From contig NZ_LT635477.1 of the NCBI RefSeq assembly GCF_900120335.1, positions 1,426,001 through 1,490,000 on the forward strand: a stretch of 64,000 nt of DNA, read 5' to 3'. A program made the position numbers and the translations under genes. The notes below the pieces were generated by a model, which made no database searches, had not been told where the DNA came from, and saw only the letters and a program-made list of their open reading frames with translations. This DNA comes from Helicobacter pylori (GTDB lineage Bacteria; Campylobacterota; Campylobacteria; Campylobacterales; Helicobacteraceae). Of the stretch, positions 28,109-37,626 are shown piece by piece; the first letter of the stretch is position 1; the number at the start of each line of letters is the position of its first letter.

Positions 28109-29746
28109 TTATTCCTTTATGTTTTGAGCATGCGCGCGTTTTTTGTTTTCTAAGACTTTATTAATGATGAGTTGCTGTAACACCGAAAGGATGTTGTTTG
28201 TGGTCCAATACAAGACTAACCCTGCAGGGAAAGTGATTAGAAAGATCGTGAATAATAGGGGCAAGAGTTTAAAAATCTTTGCTTGCATGGGATCGGTCAT
28301 GGTGTTTGGCGTAACGCTCTGGTGCCAATACATAGACGCTCCCATAAGAAGCGGTAAAATAAAATACGGATCCATGATGGATAAATCATGGATCCATAAG
28401 ATCCACTCTGAGCTTTTCAATTCCACAGCGTTATAAAGCACTCTATAAATCGCAAAAAATACCGGGATTTGTAAGATTAAGGGCAGACAGCCCCCTAGCG
28501 GGTTAGCCCCATGTTTTTTGTAAAGCTGCATCATGTGGGCTTGCAACTTTTGGGGCTCGCCCTTGTATTTTTCTTGGAGTTCTTTCATTTTAGGGGCTAA
28601 TTCCTTGAGCTTTTGCATGCTCACCATGCCCTTATAGCTTAAGGGGTAAAGGATTAGGCGCACGATAATCGTTAAAAGAATGATTGCCCAACCCCAATTG
28701 CCCACAAATTGATACAAATAATCCAGTAAAACAAACACGCCTTTGGCAAAGAAGGTGATTAAGCCATACTCTATCACATCAGTGAGCATGGGTGAAATCG
28801 CTTTCAAAGAGCGGTAATCTTTAGGGCCAATATAGCCATGCAAATTCGCTTCATTTTTAAGGGAAATGAACCCTAAGGGGTTTTTAGTGCCGATTTCTGA
28901 ATCGATTAAGGCTTCAAAACCTTGAGAATCTTTAGTGAAAAGCAAGGTGGTGAAATACCTATCCACGCTGGATAAAAAGAGGGTGTTAGAAAAGCGTTTG
29001 ATTTCTTTAGCGTCTTTATCTTCAATTTTTTCAATTTTTTTGTCGTTGTTTTCTAAAAGCACTCCTGAAAAGGTGTAACTGTCTAAATCAGCCACCGGCC
29101 TGTAACCATTGGTGATCACATAGCTAGGGATAATATTATTGGGCGATTTGAATGCGATTTTTAAATCATAATGCAAATCATCATAGAAAGTCAGGGTTTT
29201 AATGATGCTAAGAGCGCCTAAATCTTGGGTTAAAACAAGCTGTTCGTTAGGCCCAAGGGTGGTTTTTGAAGTGCTATAAGGGGTGTTGAACGCTTTATTA
29301 TTGAGCGTGGGGTCTAAAAAACGCACTTCTAAAGGCTTGAGTTTATCGGCTGCTAAAAGGGGGAGCTCTTTTAGGGGGGGTTGCGCGTTTTCTTTGGAGC
29401 TAAAAAGATGGCCCACATGCTCTAAAAAGCCCTTTTGTTTGGAGGTTAGGTATTTTTTATCCTTGAGATAAACCTGTTTGATACGCCCTAAAGAATCAAT
29501 TTCAATTCTGGCATGCTCAAAAGAAATCGTGCTTAACAAATTCTCTTGGGGGATGGTTTGAGTGGCGTTAAAAGCGTTGGGCGCGTTAGGACTTGTTGTT
29601 GTGTGGTTGTTGGTTGTTTCTTGCTTTGTGGTTTCGGTTGTTGTTTTGTTTGGTTTTTGGAAAAAATAGCTATAAAGAGCGATAAACAAGAAAGAAAGAG
29701 CGATCGCTAAAATCAAGCGGAGATTATTATTGTTGTTTTTATCCAT
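28109..29746 (-). CDS. yidC: Membrane protein insertase YidC
   Basis: A 545-residue insertase. It has an N-terminal membrane helix (about 8-26), a Thr/Asn-rich linker, a large periplasmic domain (about 70-330), and the conserved five-helix core with MSMQKLKELAPKMKELQEKYK and the LGGCLPLILQIPVFFAIY hairpin. It inserts inner-membrane proteins with or without Sec. The cluster rpmH-rnpA-yidD-yidC-jag-mnmE is the classic bacterial order. Confidence 0.97.
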   Translation of the reverse strand: MDKNNNNNLRLILAIALSFLFIALYSYFFQKPNKTTTETTKQETTNNHTTTSPNAPNAFNATQTIPQENLLSTISFEHARIEIDSLGRIKQVYLKDKKYLTSKQKGFLEHVGHLFSSKENAQPPLKELPLLAADKLKPLEVRFLDPTLNNKAFNTPYSTSKTTLGPNEQLVLTQDLGALSIIKTLTFYDDLHYDLKIAFKSPNNIIPSYVITNGYRPVADLDSYTFSGVLLENNDKKIEKIEDKDAKEIKRFSNTLFLSSVDRYFTTLLFTKDSQGFEALIDSEIGTKNPLGFISLKNEANLHGYIGPKDYRSLKAISPMLTDVIEYGLITFFAKGVFVLLDYLYQFVGNWGWAIILLTIIVRLILYPLSYKGMVSMQKLKELAPKMKELQEKYKGEPQKLQAHMMQLYKKHGANPLGGCLPLILQIPVFFAIYRVLYNAVELKSSEWILWIHDLSIMDPYFILPLLMGASMYWHQSVTPNTMTDPMQAKIFKLLPLLFTIFLITFPAGLVLYWTTNNILSVLQQLIINKVLENKKRAHAQNIKE

Positions 29747-29751
29747 TGTGA

Positions 29752-30105
29752 TTAAACCTTAATGATGTAGTAAGTTGTGTGGCTTTTTGTGGGAACGAGC
29801 CAAAAAGTGATGGTTTTAAAATTGCGATTGAAATCTTTATGAGATTGGAGTAGGCTAGGGCGTTTCAAGCGAGTGGTAGGGTAAGCAATGCCCCCAGAGC
29901 AAAAAGGGTTGCATGAGAGTATCCTTATAGCGATTTTACCCATAGCGATTAGGGGGTTTTCAAAACAGAGCAACCATAGGGCGTAGTTGGAGCAAGTGGG
30001 GTAAAACCGGCAACTTGAAAAAGTGAAAGCCGAAAAAAAGCGTTGGTAACCCCTAATTGATGCCGTAAGAATTGCGCTCAAAAAAGGCGTTTTATTGTTT
30101 CGCAT
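29752..30105 (-). CDS. yidD: YidD membrane insertion factor
   Basis: A 117-residue YidD family protein, with the signature F.PTCSNYA (here [13 protein letters not shown]) and the second Cys-containing CNPFCSGG block. YidD assists YidC. It overlaps rnpA by 14 bases. The basic C-terminal tail after residue 80 is longer than in many relatives. Confidence 0.92.
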   Translation of the reverse strand: MRNNKTPFLSAILTASIRGYQRFFSAFTFSSCRFYPTCSNYALWLLCFENPLIAMGKIAIRILSCNPFCSGGIAYPTTRLKRPSLLQSHKDFNRNFKTITFWLVPTKSHTTYYIIKV

Positions 30106-30577
30106 GGGTATGAGTCATTCCTTTTTTCAAGTCTTTTAAGGCTTTGTTCATATAGTCTTTAATGGAAGTTAGCATTTCTAAAAAATGTTTTTCTAAAGCC
30201 CAAAAATCCAAATGATAACAATCGCTTTTAGGCACAAACACCAAAGCAAGCCCTTGACAAAGAGCGGCATGCCTTGTAACCAGTGATCGCAAACGGCGTT
30301 TGATGAGGTTTCGTTTCACGGCGTTGCCGACTTTTTTGGACACGCTCAAACCTAACAAACAAAGCGTATTTCGGTCTTTAAACCTGCAAGAGAGCGGATC
30401 TTTAAAGCCCTCTTTTTCTTTTGGTGGCTCTTTTGACAAATCCAAAACAAAGAGCGAAAAAAAAGGGTTATGTTTTTTAAAACCTTTTCTATAAACCCTA
30501 TCAAACTCGCTCTTGTTTTTTAAAGAGTCATAGGGTTTAGACGGAAAGCTTTTTTCTGCCCTTAGCTCGTCTGGCAT
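30092..30577 (-). CDS. rnpA: Ribonuclease P protein component
   Basis: A 161-residue RNase P protein, which binds the catalytic RNA and helps mature tRNA 5' ends. The core [10 protein letters not shown]-like start appears as [15 protein letters not shown], and the RNR signature is [15 protein letters not shown]. It is longer than the usual 115-120 residues because of an N-terminal stretch encoded within rpmH: the ATG at 30577 overlaps rpmH by 41 bases. A later start cannot be excluded. Confidence 0.92.
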   Translation of the reverse strand: MPDELRAEKSFPSKPYDSLKNKSEFDRVYRKGFKKHNPFFSLFVLDLSKEPPKEKEGFKDPLSCRFKDRNTLCLLGLSVSKKVGNAVKRNLIKRRLRSLVTRHAALCQGLALVFVPKSDCYHLDFWALEKHFLEMLTSIKDYMNKALKDLKKGMTHTHAKQ

Positions 30578-30671
30578 TAATCACCTTGCGCCCGTTTTTG
30601 GTTTTCATTCTCACAAGAAAGCCATGGGTTCGCTTTCTTGGTGTGTTATGTGGTTGGTAAGTGCGTTTCAT
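30537..30671 (-). CDS. rpmH: Ribosomal protein L34
   Basis: A 44-residue L34 with the invariant pattern [18 protein letters not shown]...RVKTKNGRK-like and the basic end [16 protein letters not shown] stands just before the ATG at 30671. It is the first gene of the rpmH-rnpA-yidD-yidC-jag-mnmE cluster and overlaps rnpA by 41 bases, which should tie RNase P protein output to L34 translation. Confidence 0.95.
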   Translation of the reverse strand: MKRTYQPHNTPRKRTHGFLVRMKTKNGRKVINARRAKGRKKLSV

Positions 30672-30742
30672 TTAAAACTCCCTTGATAAAAATTAAACAT
30701 AAGCGTAGATTTTAGCTAAAGAATGCTAAAAATTGACTAAAA

Positions 30743-31144
30743 CTAATTTTTTTGATTCTTTTTATCTTCAACAAGAATGTAAAGTTGCTTCAGATTGTTC
30801 GTTTGCAATAAATCCACCACTTTGATAAAGTTATCCAAATTGCTTTTCTTATCGCCTTGCAAGACAATAGGGGTGTCTTTAGCCAAAGTGGAAACCTTGT
30901 GTTTTAAATTTTCAAAGCTGATTTCTTTATCGTCAAAATAAAAAGAACCCTTATTAGAAATGGCGATCGTAACTTGTTTCTTGTCCAACACGTCTTTAGA
31001 ATCAGTGCTATCCTTATCCACTTGAGGAATGCTAATAGGAAGCTTTGAAGTTTGCACAAAAGACGCCGTTGTAAGCACGATCACTAACAACACAAGCATG
31101 ATGTCAATGAAAGGCACCACATTCATGGATTCTACTTTTTTCAC
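30743..31144 (-). CDS. exbD: ExbD-type biopolymer transport protein
   Basis: A 133-residue inner-membrane protein with one N-terminal helix. It carries the proton-pathway Asp in the conserved MNVVPFIDIMLVLLVIVL start, and a periplasmic domain follows. With ExbB it uses the proton gradient to drive TonB. It lies 10 bases downstream of exbB in the same minus-strand operon. A second ExbBD-like pair at 50.7-51.7 kb belongs to Tol-Pal. Confidence 0.9.
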   Translation of the reverse strand: MKKVESMNVVPFIDIMLVLLVIVLTTASFVQTSKLPISIPQVDKDSTDSKDVLDKKQVTIAISNKGSFYFDDKEISFENLKHKVSTLAKDTPIVLQGDKKSNLDNFIKVVDLLQTNNLKQLYILVEDKKNQKN

Positions 31145-31154
31145 CGCTCAATCC

Positions 31155-31607
31155 TTAGGCTTTGCTATAAACCTCATGGGATTGCGTATCAACCGGATGG
31201 TGGAAAATATCCCATTTGGTAACTAAAATCTCGCTTTTTCTCACTAACAAGTTATAAATCACAATCGCAGGGATCGCTACCAATAACCCCATGCCGGTCG
31301 CTTTTAAAGCAAGGGCTAAATTAGTCATGATCGCCTTAGTGTCAATGCCAGAAGCTGAGCCTAAATCCATAAAGGTGAGCATGATCCCCATAACCGTTCC
31401 TAAAAGACCGATATAAGGGGCGTTTGAGCCAATCGTGGCCACTAAAGTCAGTCGTTTGTGCAAGGCTAGTTCTAATTTGCGCCTGTCTGTGTAGTCATCT
31501 ACACGAAGAGTGGCAAAAAACCACAACCTTTCTATTGCGATCGCTATAACGATGACGGATAAGAAGATCAAAAACCCTATGATCCCATAATCTACCATTT
31601 CTTTCAT
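31155..31607 (-). CDS. exbB: ExbB-type proton channel protein
   Basis: A 150-residue MotA/TolQ/ExbB family protein with three membrane helices and the conserved segment ATIGSNAPYIGLLGTVMGIM followed by the LALKATGMGLLVAIPAIVIYN helix. It is a short form compared with enteric ExbB (about 244 residues). It sits between smpB and exbD, 2 bases after smpB. Confidence 0.9.
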   Translation of the reverse strand: MKEMVDYGIIGFLIFLSVIVIAIAIERLWFFATLRVDDYTDRRKLELALHKRLTLVATIGSNAPYIGLLGTVMGIMLTFMDLGSASGIDTKAIMTNLALALKATGMGLLVAIPAIVIYNLLVRKSEILVTKWDIFHHPVDTQSHEVYSKA

Positions 31608-31609
31608 TA

Positions 31610-32068
31610 TTATCCTTTAAAGTGGTGTTTTAAATCAGCAAGAATTTCTTTATTAAGCGCTTTTTCTTTGAGACTTTGTCTTTTGTCGTGCAATCTTTTT
31701 CCTTTCACTAAAGCAATTTGGATTTTAGCTCTATTTTTTTGGTTAAAATACAATTTCAATCCTACGATACTCAAGCGTTCTTTAGACGCTTCCATTTGCC
31801 ATTTCAATAACTGCTTTTTGTGTAAAAGCAACTTACGCTCTCGCCTTTCATTGGGCTTGTAATACGCATGGATTGTATCTAAATATGATATATGAACACC
31901 AAATAAAAAAGCTTCTCCTTTGATTATTTTAACAAAATTATCTTTTAAATTCACCCTAGTTTGCCTCAAAGCCTTCACTTCAGAGCCTAAAAGCGCTAAT
32001 CCCGCTTCTAAAGTTTCCAAAATTTCATAATCAAAATAGGCTTTTTTATTGCTGGCAATGAGTTTCAT
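31610..32068 (-). CDS. smpB: SsrA-binding protein SmpB
   Basis: A 152-residue partner of tmRNA that rescues stalled ribosomes. Typical features are the start [22 protein letters not shown](A)LR, and the basic tail KGKRLHDKRQSLKEKA. It overlaps ispE by 23 bases. Confidence 0.95.
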   Translation of the reverse strand: MKLIASNKKAYFDYEILETLEAGLALLGSEVKALRQTRVNLKDNFVKIIKGEAFLFGVHISYLDTIHAYYKPNERRERKLLLHKKQLLKWQMEASKERLSIVGLKLYFNQKNRAKIQIALVKGKRLHDKRQSLKEKALNKEILADLKHHFKG

Positions 32069-32870
32069 TCGCTCCCTTTTGAGTATTTTTTAGCCTAAAA
32101 AACGCGCTCCCGCTCCCGCTAAAAAACCACTCCTTACTGAGTTGGCTTTCTATATCTTTGAGGGCAGGGTTAGCGCGTAAAGCCGGCTTTAAAAGATCGT
32201 TTAGTTCGCCTCTGTCATAAGTCTTTAGGCATTCCAAACTCGTTTTTTTAAGCCACTCTTTAGCTTGAGAAAAGCAAGTTTCAGGCTTATAAGCTTGATA
32301 AACGGCTTTGGTGCTGCAAGAAACATGATTTGGCGAATAGATTTCTAAGCGATCTTCTAAAGGCTCTTCTTCAAAATTTTCAATGACTTCGCCATAAGAA
32401 GTGGCGTTAGCGCTTTTGTATTGCGAGATGAAAAAATTGGTGTCCGCGCCCACTAAAGACCCCATAGTATAAAGTTCTTTTAAACTCAAACGACAATCAA
32501 ACATTTGATTCAAATGATACAACAGCCCCCCAGCATCAGCGCTCCCACCGCCTAACCCGGCTTGAGTGGGGATATTTTTTTCCACTTCAATCGCTAGGGT
32601 GTCTAGGGATTTGATGACAGAATGAGAAAAATTTTTTGATTTTAAAAAATTTTTTAAAACTTGGAGGGCTTTAAAGAGCGAGTTTTCTTCTAAAGGGCAG
32701 TCAAAATCCCCTTTTAATGAGAAACATAAGGCGTTTTTAACGCTGATAATGTCTTTTAGCTTATTTTTGACTAAACACATGCGAGAAATAATCTTATGAT
32801 AAGCCCCTTCTTTGTGAAGGATTTTTAAAAAAACATTGACTTTAGGATAAACCTCAAAAACATGCGTCAA
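32046..32870 (-). CDS. ispE: 4-diphosphocytidyl-2-C-methyl-D-erythritol kinase
   Basis: A 274-residue GHMP kinase of the MEP isoprenoid pathway, phosphorylating CDP-ME at the 2-hydroxyl. The ATP loop [15 protein letters not shown] is intact, and the start [12 protein letters not shown] matches the family's K.N..L.I. It overlaps both csrA (4 bases) and smpB (23 bases), so the operon is tightly packed. Confidence 0.93.
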   Translation of the reverse strand: MTHVFEVYPKVNVFLKILHKEGAYHKIISRMCLVKNKLKDIISVKNALCFSLKGDFDCPLEENSLFKALQVLKNFLKSKNFSHSVIKSLDTLAIEVEKNIPTQAGLGGGSADAGGLLYHLNQMFDCRLSLKELYTMGSLVGADTNFFISQYKSANATSYGEVIENFEEEPLEDRLEIYSPNHVSCSTKAVYQAYKPETCFSQAKEWLKKTSLECLKTYDRGELNDLLKPALRANPALKDIESQLSKEWFFSGSGSAFFRLKNTQKGANETHCQQ

Positions 32871-33097
32871 GGCTTAATGACCTTTTTGATGTTTTCCAAC
32901 AGGCTTTCATCTACGGACGCAGAAGCTTTTTGGTTTTCGCTCACAATGGTCTCTTTGAGTTCAGCGCGCAAAATAAGGGTGCTTTCAGGCGCTTCAAACC
33001 CCAAACGCACGCTCCCTCTATCTATGGAAATGACTTTAATGTGGATGTTATTATCAATAACAATCCCTTCATTAACTTTGCGGCTGAGTATGAGCAT
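32867..33097 (-). CDS. csrA: Carbon storage/global regulator CsrA
   Basis: A 76-residue RNA-binding regulator ([15 protein letters not shown]...VRLGFEAP) with a C-terminal tail typical of epsilonproteobacteria, longer than the 61-residue enteric protein. CsrA controls motility and stress genes by binding GGA sites in mRNA leaders. It overlaps ispE by 4 bases and follows ppiA by 18. Confidence 0.95.
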   Translation of the reverse strand: MLILSRKVNEGIVIDNNIHIKVISIDRGSVRLGFEAPESTLILRAELKETIVSENQKASASVDESLLENIKKVIKP

Positions 33098-33115
33098 GTC
33101 TGAGTCTCTTGTTCC

Positions 33116-33604
33116 TTATAGAGAAGGGCTAAACACAACGCTCTCTATAATATCGCCCTGCTTGATCTTATCCAAAACGCTAAGACTTTCTACGCTAGTG
33201 ATTTTGCCAAATACGGTGTGTTCGCCATCTAAATGGGGCAAATCCACAAAACACAAGAAAAACTGACTCCCTCCTGTGTCTCTTCCGGCATGCGCCATAG
33301 AGATAGAGCCTCTTTGGTGCTTGTTGGGGTTATGAGCCACTTCGCATTTGATGCGGTGCTCTGGCCCGCCTGTGCCTGTGCCATAAGGGCAACCTCCTTG
33401 AGCCACAAAGCCGGCGATCACACGATGGAAGTTAAGCCCGTTATAAAAGCCCTCTTTAGCCAAAGTTACAAAATTACTCACCGCTTGGGGCGCGTCTTTG
33501 TAAAAAAGCTCTAGAGTGATATTGCCTTTATTGGTTTTGATCGTAGCGTAAGCGGTTTTTGCAAGCTCTTCTTCTTTAATATCATAAGTTTTAATTGGTT
33601 TCAT
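33116..33604 (-). CDS. ppiA: Cyclophilin-type peptidyl-prolyl isomerase
   Basis: A 162-residue cyclophilin with [30 protein letters not shown] and the expected active-site Arg. No signal peptide is seen, so it is probably cytoplasmic. Start 33604 has AAAGG 6 bases upstream; the longer frame from 33637 is not supported. It heads the ppiA-csrA-ispE-smpB-exbB-exbD operon and is divergent from the sigma-28 promoter at 33660. Confidence 0.93.
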   Translation of the reverse strand: MKPIKTYDIKEEELAKTAYATIKTNKGNITLELFYKDAPQAVSNFVTLAKEGFYNGLNFHRVIAGFVAQGGCPYGTGTGGPEHRIKCEVAHNPNKHQRGSISMAHAGRDTGGSQFFLCFVDLPHLDGEHTVFGKITSVESLSVLDKIKQGDIIESVVFSPSL

Positions 33605-33659
33605 CATAAACCTTTGCGATAAGCTTTTGTCATTCAAATGTTCTATTATAGCAACAAAT

Positions 33660-33686
33660 TAAAACAATTGGTATTTTAGCCGATAG
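33660..33686 (+). promoter_or_regulatory. Sigma-28 (FliA)-type promoter
   Basis: TAAA at 33660-33663, exactly 15 bases, then GCCGATAG at 33679-33686, which fits the flagellar sigma factor consensus TAAA-N15-GCCGATAA in 11 of 12 positions. It stands 41 bases before the secreted-protein gene at 33728, so this gene is predicted to be co-expressed with late flagellar genes. Confidence 0.7.
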
Positions 33687-33727
33687 TGTCGTAGGATGCT
33701 TTTGAAATTTAAGCGGTAAGTTGGATA

Positions 33728-34507
33728 ATGGTGCGTTGGCATGAAAGATTAGCGGTTGGTTGTTGTATCGTTTTATTGTCATGCGTAATGAACGCTAACA
33801 ATGTTAGTATCGTTAGAGACGATCCGCCCCTTGATCCAACACTCCCTGCATGGGTTTATTCTGTTGCGTTATTGAAAGTGTATTTTAGCGATGGGACTTA
33901 TAAAGAAGGTTATGCGACTTTGCTCAAAAACGGGCGTTATATCGCTTCTTCTGAAACGCTCTATTCTAATGGCTTGTATCCTAAAATGATTTTAGCCAAA
34001 ATGCAAGACAGCAGCGCTAAAGAGCTGATTTGCATAGCCAGCTTGCGCCTTGAGGCGATGGATAGGGATCAAGGGCTTTCGCTCTTAAAAACCGCCGATT
34101 TTAGAGATGATTATTGCCATAAAAGAGAAGAGAGCTATTATCATGCGAGGATTTATGCCAAATACGCTCAAACTTTTCATTCAAATCCTTATACCAATCA
34201 AAAAACGCCCAATTCCGATCTCTACTACCCGGCGTTGAATGAGGGGAATTCTTTTTCTATACAGACAACGGACATTTCTGTGGCTGAACTTTTAAAGTCT
34301 AAAAAATTCCTTTCGCTTGATAGTTCTTTTAAAAAGGGGAGCGTGTTGTGGGGAGGGAGGCCCTATTTTAGCGAGGTAGGGGAGTTTATGGGAATGGCTA
34401 GCAGCACTTTAGAAAACCAAGAAAGTTTGGTGATTATCCCTAAAGAAACGATCGCACGATTTTTAAGCGCTCTAAAAAATCAAAATATTTTCCCAAACAT
34501 TCCATAA
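33728..34507 (+). CDS. Secreted protein, possibly a degenerate trypsin-like protease fold
   Basis: A 259-residue secreted protein (signal peptide to about residue 23), recalled as HP1440, of unknown function. The mature part has the layout of a trypsin/HtrA-like fold: YKEGYATLLKNGRYIASSETL (where active proteases have the His motif), RDQGLSLLK (usual Asp strand), and GSVLWGGRPYFSEVGEFMGMASS (resembling GxSGGPl...GevvGi). The His and Ser appear to be missing, so it would be a non-catalytic relative. This is pattern reading only. A sigma-28-type promoter lies upstream. The gene ends about 490 bases before the 16S gene. Confidence 0.6.
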   Translation: MVRWHERLAVGCCIVLLSCVMNANNVSIVRDDPPLDPTLPAWVYSVALLKVYFSDGTYKEGYATLLKNGRYIASSETLYSNGLYPKMILAKMQDSSAKELICIASLRLEAMDRDQGLSLLKTADFRDDYCHKREESYYHARIYAKYAQTFHSNPYTNQKTPNSDLYYPALNEGNSFSIQTTDISVAELLKSKKFLSLDSSFKKGSVLWGGRPYFSEVGEFMGMASSTLENQESLVIIPKETIARFLSALKNQNIFPNIP

Positions 34508-34999
34508 ATTTAAGCAAACCTTAAGCTTTATATGACTATACTTTCATTTCCTTGTTTCAGCAAGGGCTTTTAAAAAGCCGCTTGATATCTTACAAGGATA
34601 GCTGTTTAAAGCAAACGATCTTTGAAAACTAAGCAAATTGATAGAAGTTCTTTTTAAAGGGATATTCTAAAGCAATAAGTAATGACTTGTCAAATAGAGT
34701 GAGGGTTTTTATAACTCCCATTCTTTGATAAGGAATGCTTATCCAACCTGCCAATTGATTTCATTGATTATGATGATTATATGATTATGATTGATGATTG
34801 AATGGCATGAGAGTATTTTAAGGTTAGCGTTTGGCTAAACCTTTTTAAAAAGTTTCTTTCTGTTTTGTTGTTGTAATACTTAAGAACACAACCCGTTTTA
34901 TTCAATAAAGTATAAAACGAGTTCTTGTGATACGCTAAAGCTGTTGTTAGGAATAGCAACAGCCTATCAAAAAACAAAAAGAGCTTTAGGACAAACACT
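34508..34999 (+). other. 16S rRNA promoter and leader
   Basis: No protein gene is seen. A probable -10 box TATACT (34537-34542) would start the rRNA transcript near 34549. 34618-34654 is one arm of the pre-16S processing stalk; its partner is at 36557-36589. Nearer the gene come a long hairpin (AAGAAC..CGTTTTAT / ATAAAACG..GTTCTT, 34882-34926) and a second one (GCTGTTG/CAACAGC, 34940-34963). Confidence 0.65.
34537..34542 (+). promoter_or_regulatory. Probable 16S rRNA promoter -10 box
   Basis: TATACT with TGAC just upstream, placed before the outer processing-stalk arm as an rRNA promoter must be. No other candidate upstream of the stalk is as good. Confidence 0.45.
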
Positions 35000-36501
<1,502 letters not shown>

Positions 36502-36512
36502 TCTAGAGAAAA

Positions 36513-36538
36513 GCTTTTAACATTCGCTTGTTAAAAGC
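36513..36538 (+). repeat. Perfect hairpin just after 16S
   Basis: GCTTTTAACA and TGTTAAAAGC pair over 10 bases with a 6-base loop, 12 bases after the 16S 3' end and inside the region enclosed by the processing stalk. No T run follows. It may be a recognition element for 3' end maturation. Confidence 0.5.
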
Positions 36539-36556
36539 CAAAGAGTATTACCTGAC

Positions 36557-36589
36557 AAAAGGACTTCTTGTTGCTTAGTTTTGAAAGAT
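36557..36589 (+). repeat. 3' arm of the pre-16S processing stalk
   Basis: TTGCTTAGTTTTGAAAGAT (36571-36589) is complementary, with one mismatch in 19, to 34618-34636; AAAAGGACTTC (36557-36567) pairs with 34644-34654 with one G-U. Together they close the whole 16S into a loop, the normal RNase III substrate. Confidence 0.75.
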
Positions 36590-36992
36590 TGAGCTTATTC
36601 TTTCTTTTTTAAATCTTGTTTTTTATTTGATTTTTGCTTAAACTTTTTAATTCTTGTTTGTTTTTAATATTTCTTGCTTATTTGTATTGGATTTCTTAAA
36701 TCTTACTTCTTGTTTTTTTCCATTCTTATTTTTTACTTGTTGTGTTTTAATTCTTATGTTTTAATGTTTGGTTTCATGTTTTTAGTTTTTCTTGCTTCTT
36801 AACGTTTAGTGGGTTCGTTATTTTTAAGAGGGTTTAGTGGGGTTTGGTCGTTGGGTTTTATTTTCTTAAGCCTTATCTTTATCTTATCCTTCATTTCTTG
36901 CTTGTTTTGTTTCTTGCGTGTTAAGTTTTATTTTTTGTGAAATGCATATAAGGGAGTAGGGGTTATTCTTGATTTTTTAACGCCCTGTATTT
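36590..36992. other. T-rich spacer after 16S
   Basis: Roughly 330 bases of the plus strand (about 36595-36925) are dominated by T, with many imperfect copies of TTCTTG(C/T)TT and almost no A runs. No gene is seen. It could be a 3' trailer or termination region of the rRNA transcript, or a slippage-grown low-complexity tract. Confidence 0.5.
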
Positions 36993-37426
36993 CTAGGGTT
37001 TTAGGCGTTCAAGGATTTGGGTTGTAATTCCTTTCGAATCTAATTGAACAAGTTGTTGGCGTTCAAAATTGCGCACTTGAAAATCAATGCAATGCAATAA
37101 CTCAAAAATAGTAAAATCGTTTTCATAGGGGACAACTAGGCACATGCCCGAATAATGGAATTGAGCGTAATAAATGCGCTGTAGGGTTTTAATAGGGGAT
37201 TTTCATTATGTGGGTTGAGTTTGATAATACCTCCAAAAGCAATTGTTTTTATATTTTGTAAAATAACTTGTTCTAAAAAATAATTGAGGAGTGGCACTCT
37301 ATGCGCCGATGCGGGTCTAGGGATAGATACCTTTTGTAATGCTAATGCAAGACTTCTTCCTATCGTATTGTTCTTTAAAACTTGCGCTTTTGGGACAACT
37401 TGCAACTGATCGATCATGATCTCCAT
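36993..37426 (-). pseudogene. Frameshifted gene fragment of unknown function
   Basis: Two minus-strand frames continue each other. From 37426 the first runs MEIMIDQLQVVPKAQVL... to LLKPYSAF and ends at 37136. The second frame, entered at a C4 run near 37193-37200, gives IYYAQFHYSGMCLVVPYEND..., then QQLVQLDSKG..., and stops at 36993. One extra C would join them into a single protein. The frame is also open upstream of 37426 for about 40 codons with no clear start. The family is not recognised; a C-terminal part of a larger lost gene is possible. Confidence 0.5.
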
Positions 37427-37590
37427 TTCTTCATTTATAATGTAGTTTTTATGCGAAAGGCATTTTTTACCTTGTTTATTTTTTGTTGTTTGCGGGAACG
37501 CTAAGAAAAAGTCCTTGCTTTCATATTAAAGCCCTATTTTACTGAACTTATTGGATAAAACCTGCTTAAGTTGAATTGATCCCATTCTGT

Positions 37591-37596
37591 TATAAA
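37591..37596 (+). promoter_or_regulatory. Probable -10 box of the DUF2130 gene
   Basis: TATAAA/TAAAAT preceded by TGT, about 30 bases before the ATG at 37627, which has AAAGGA as ribosome binding site. Confidence 0.4.
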
Positions 37597-37626
37597 ATAT
37601 AAAAAATCAAATCTTAAAGGAAAATC

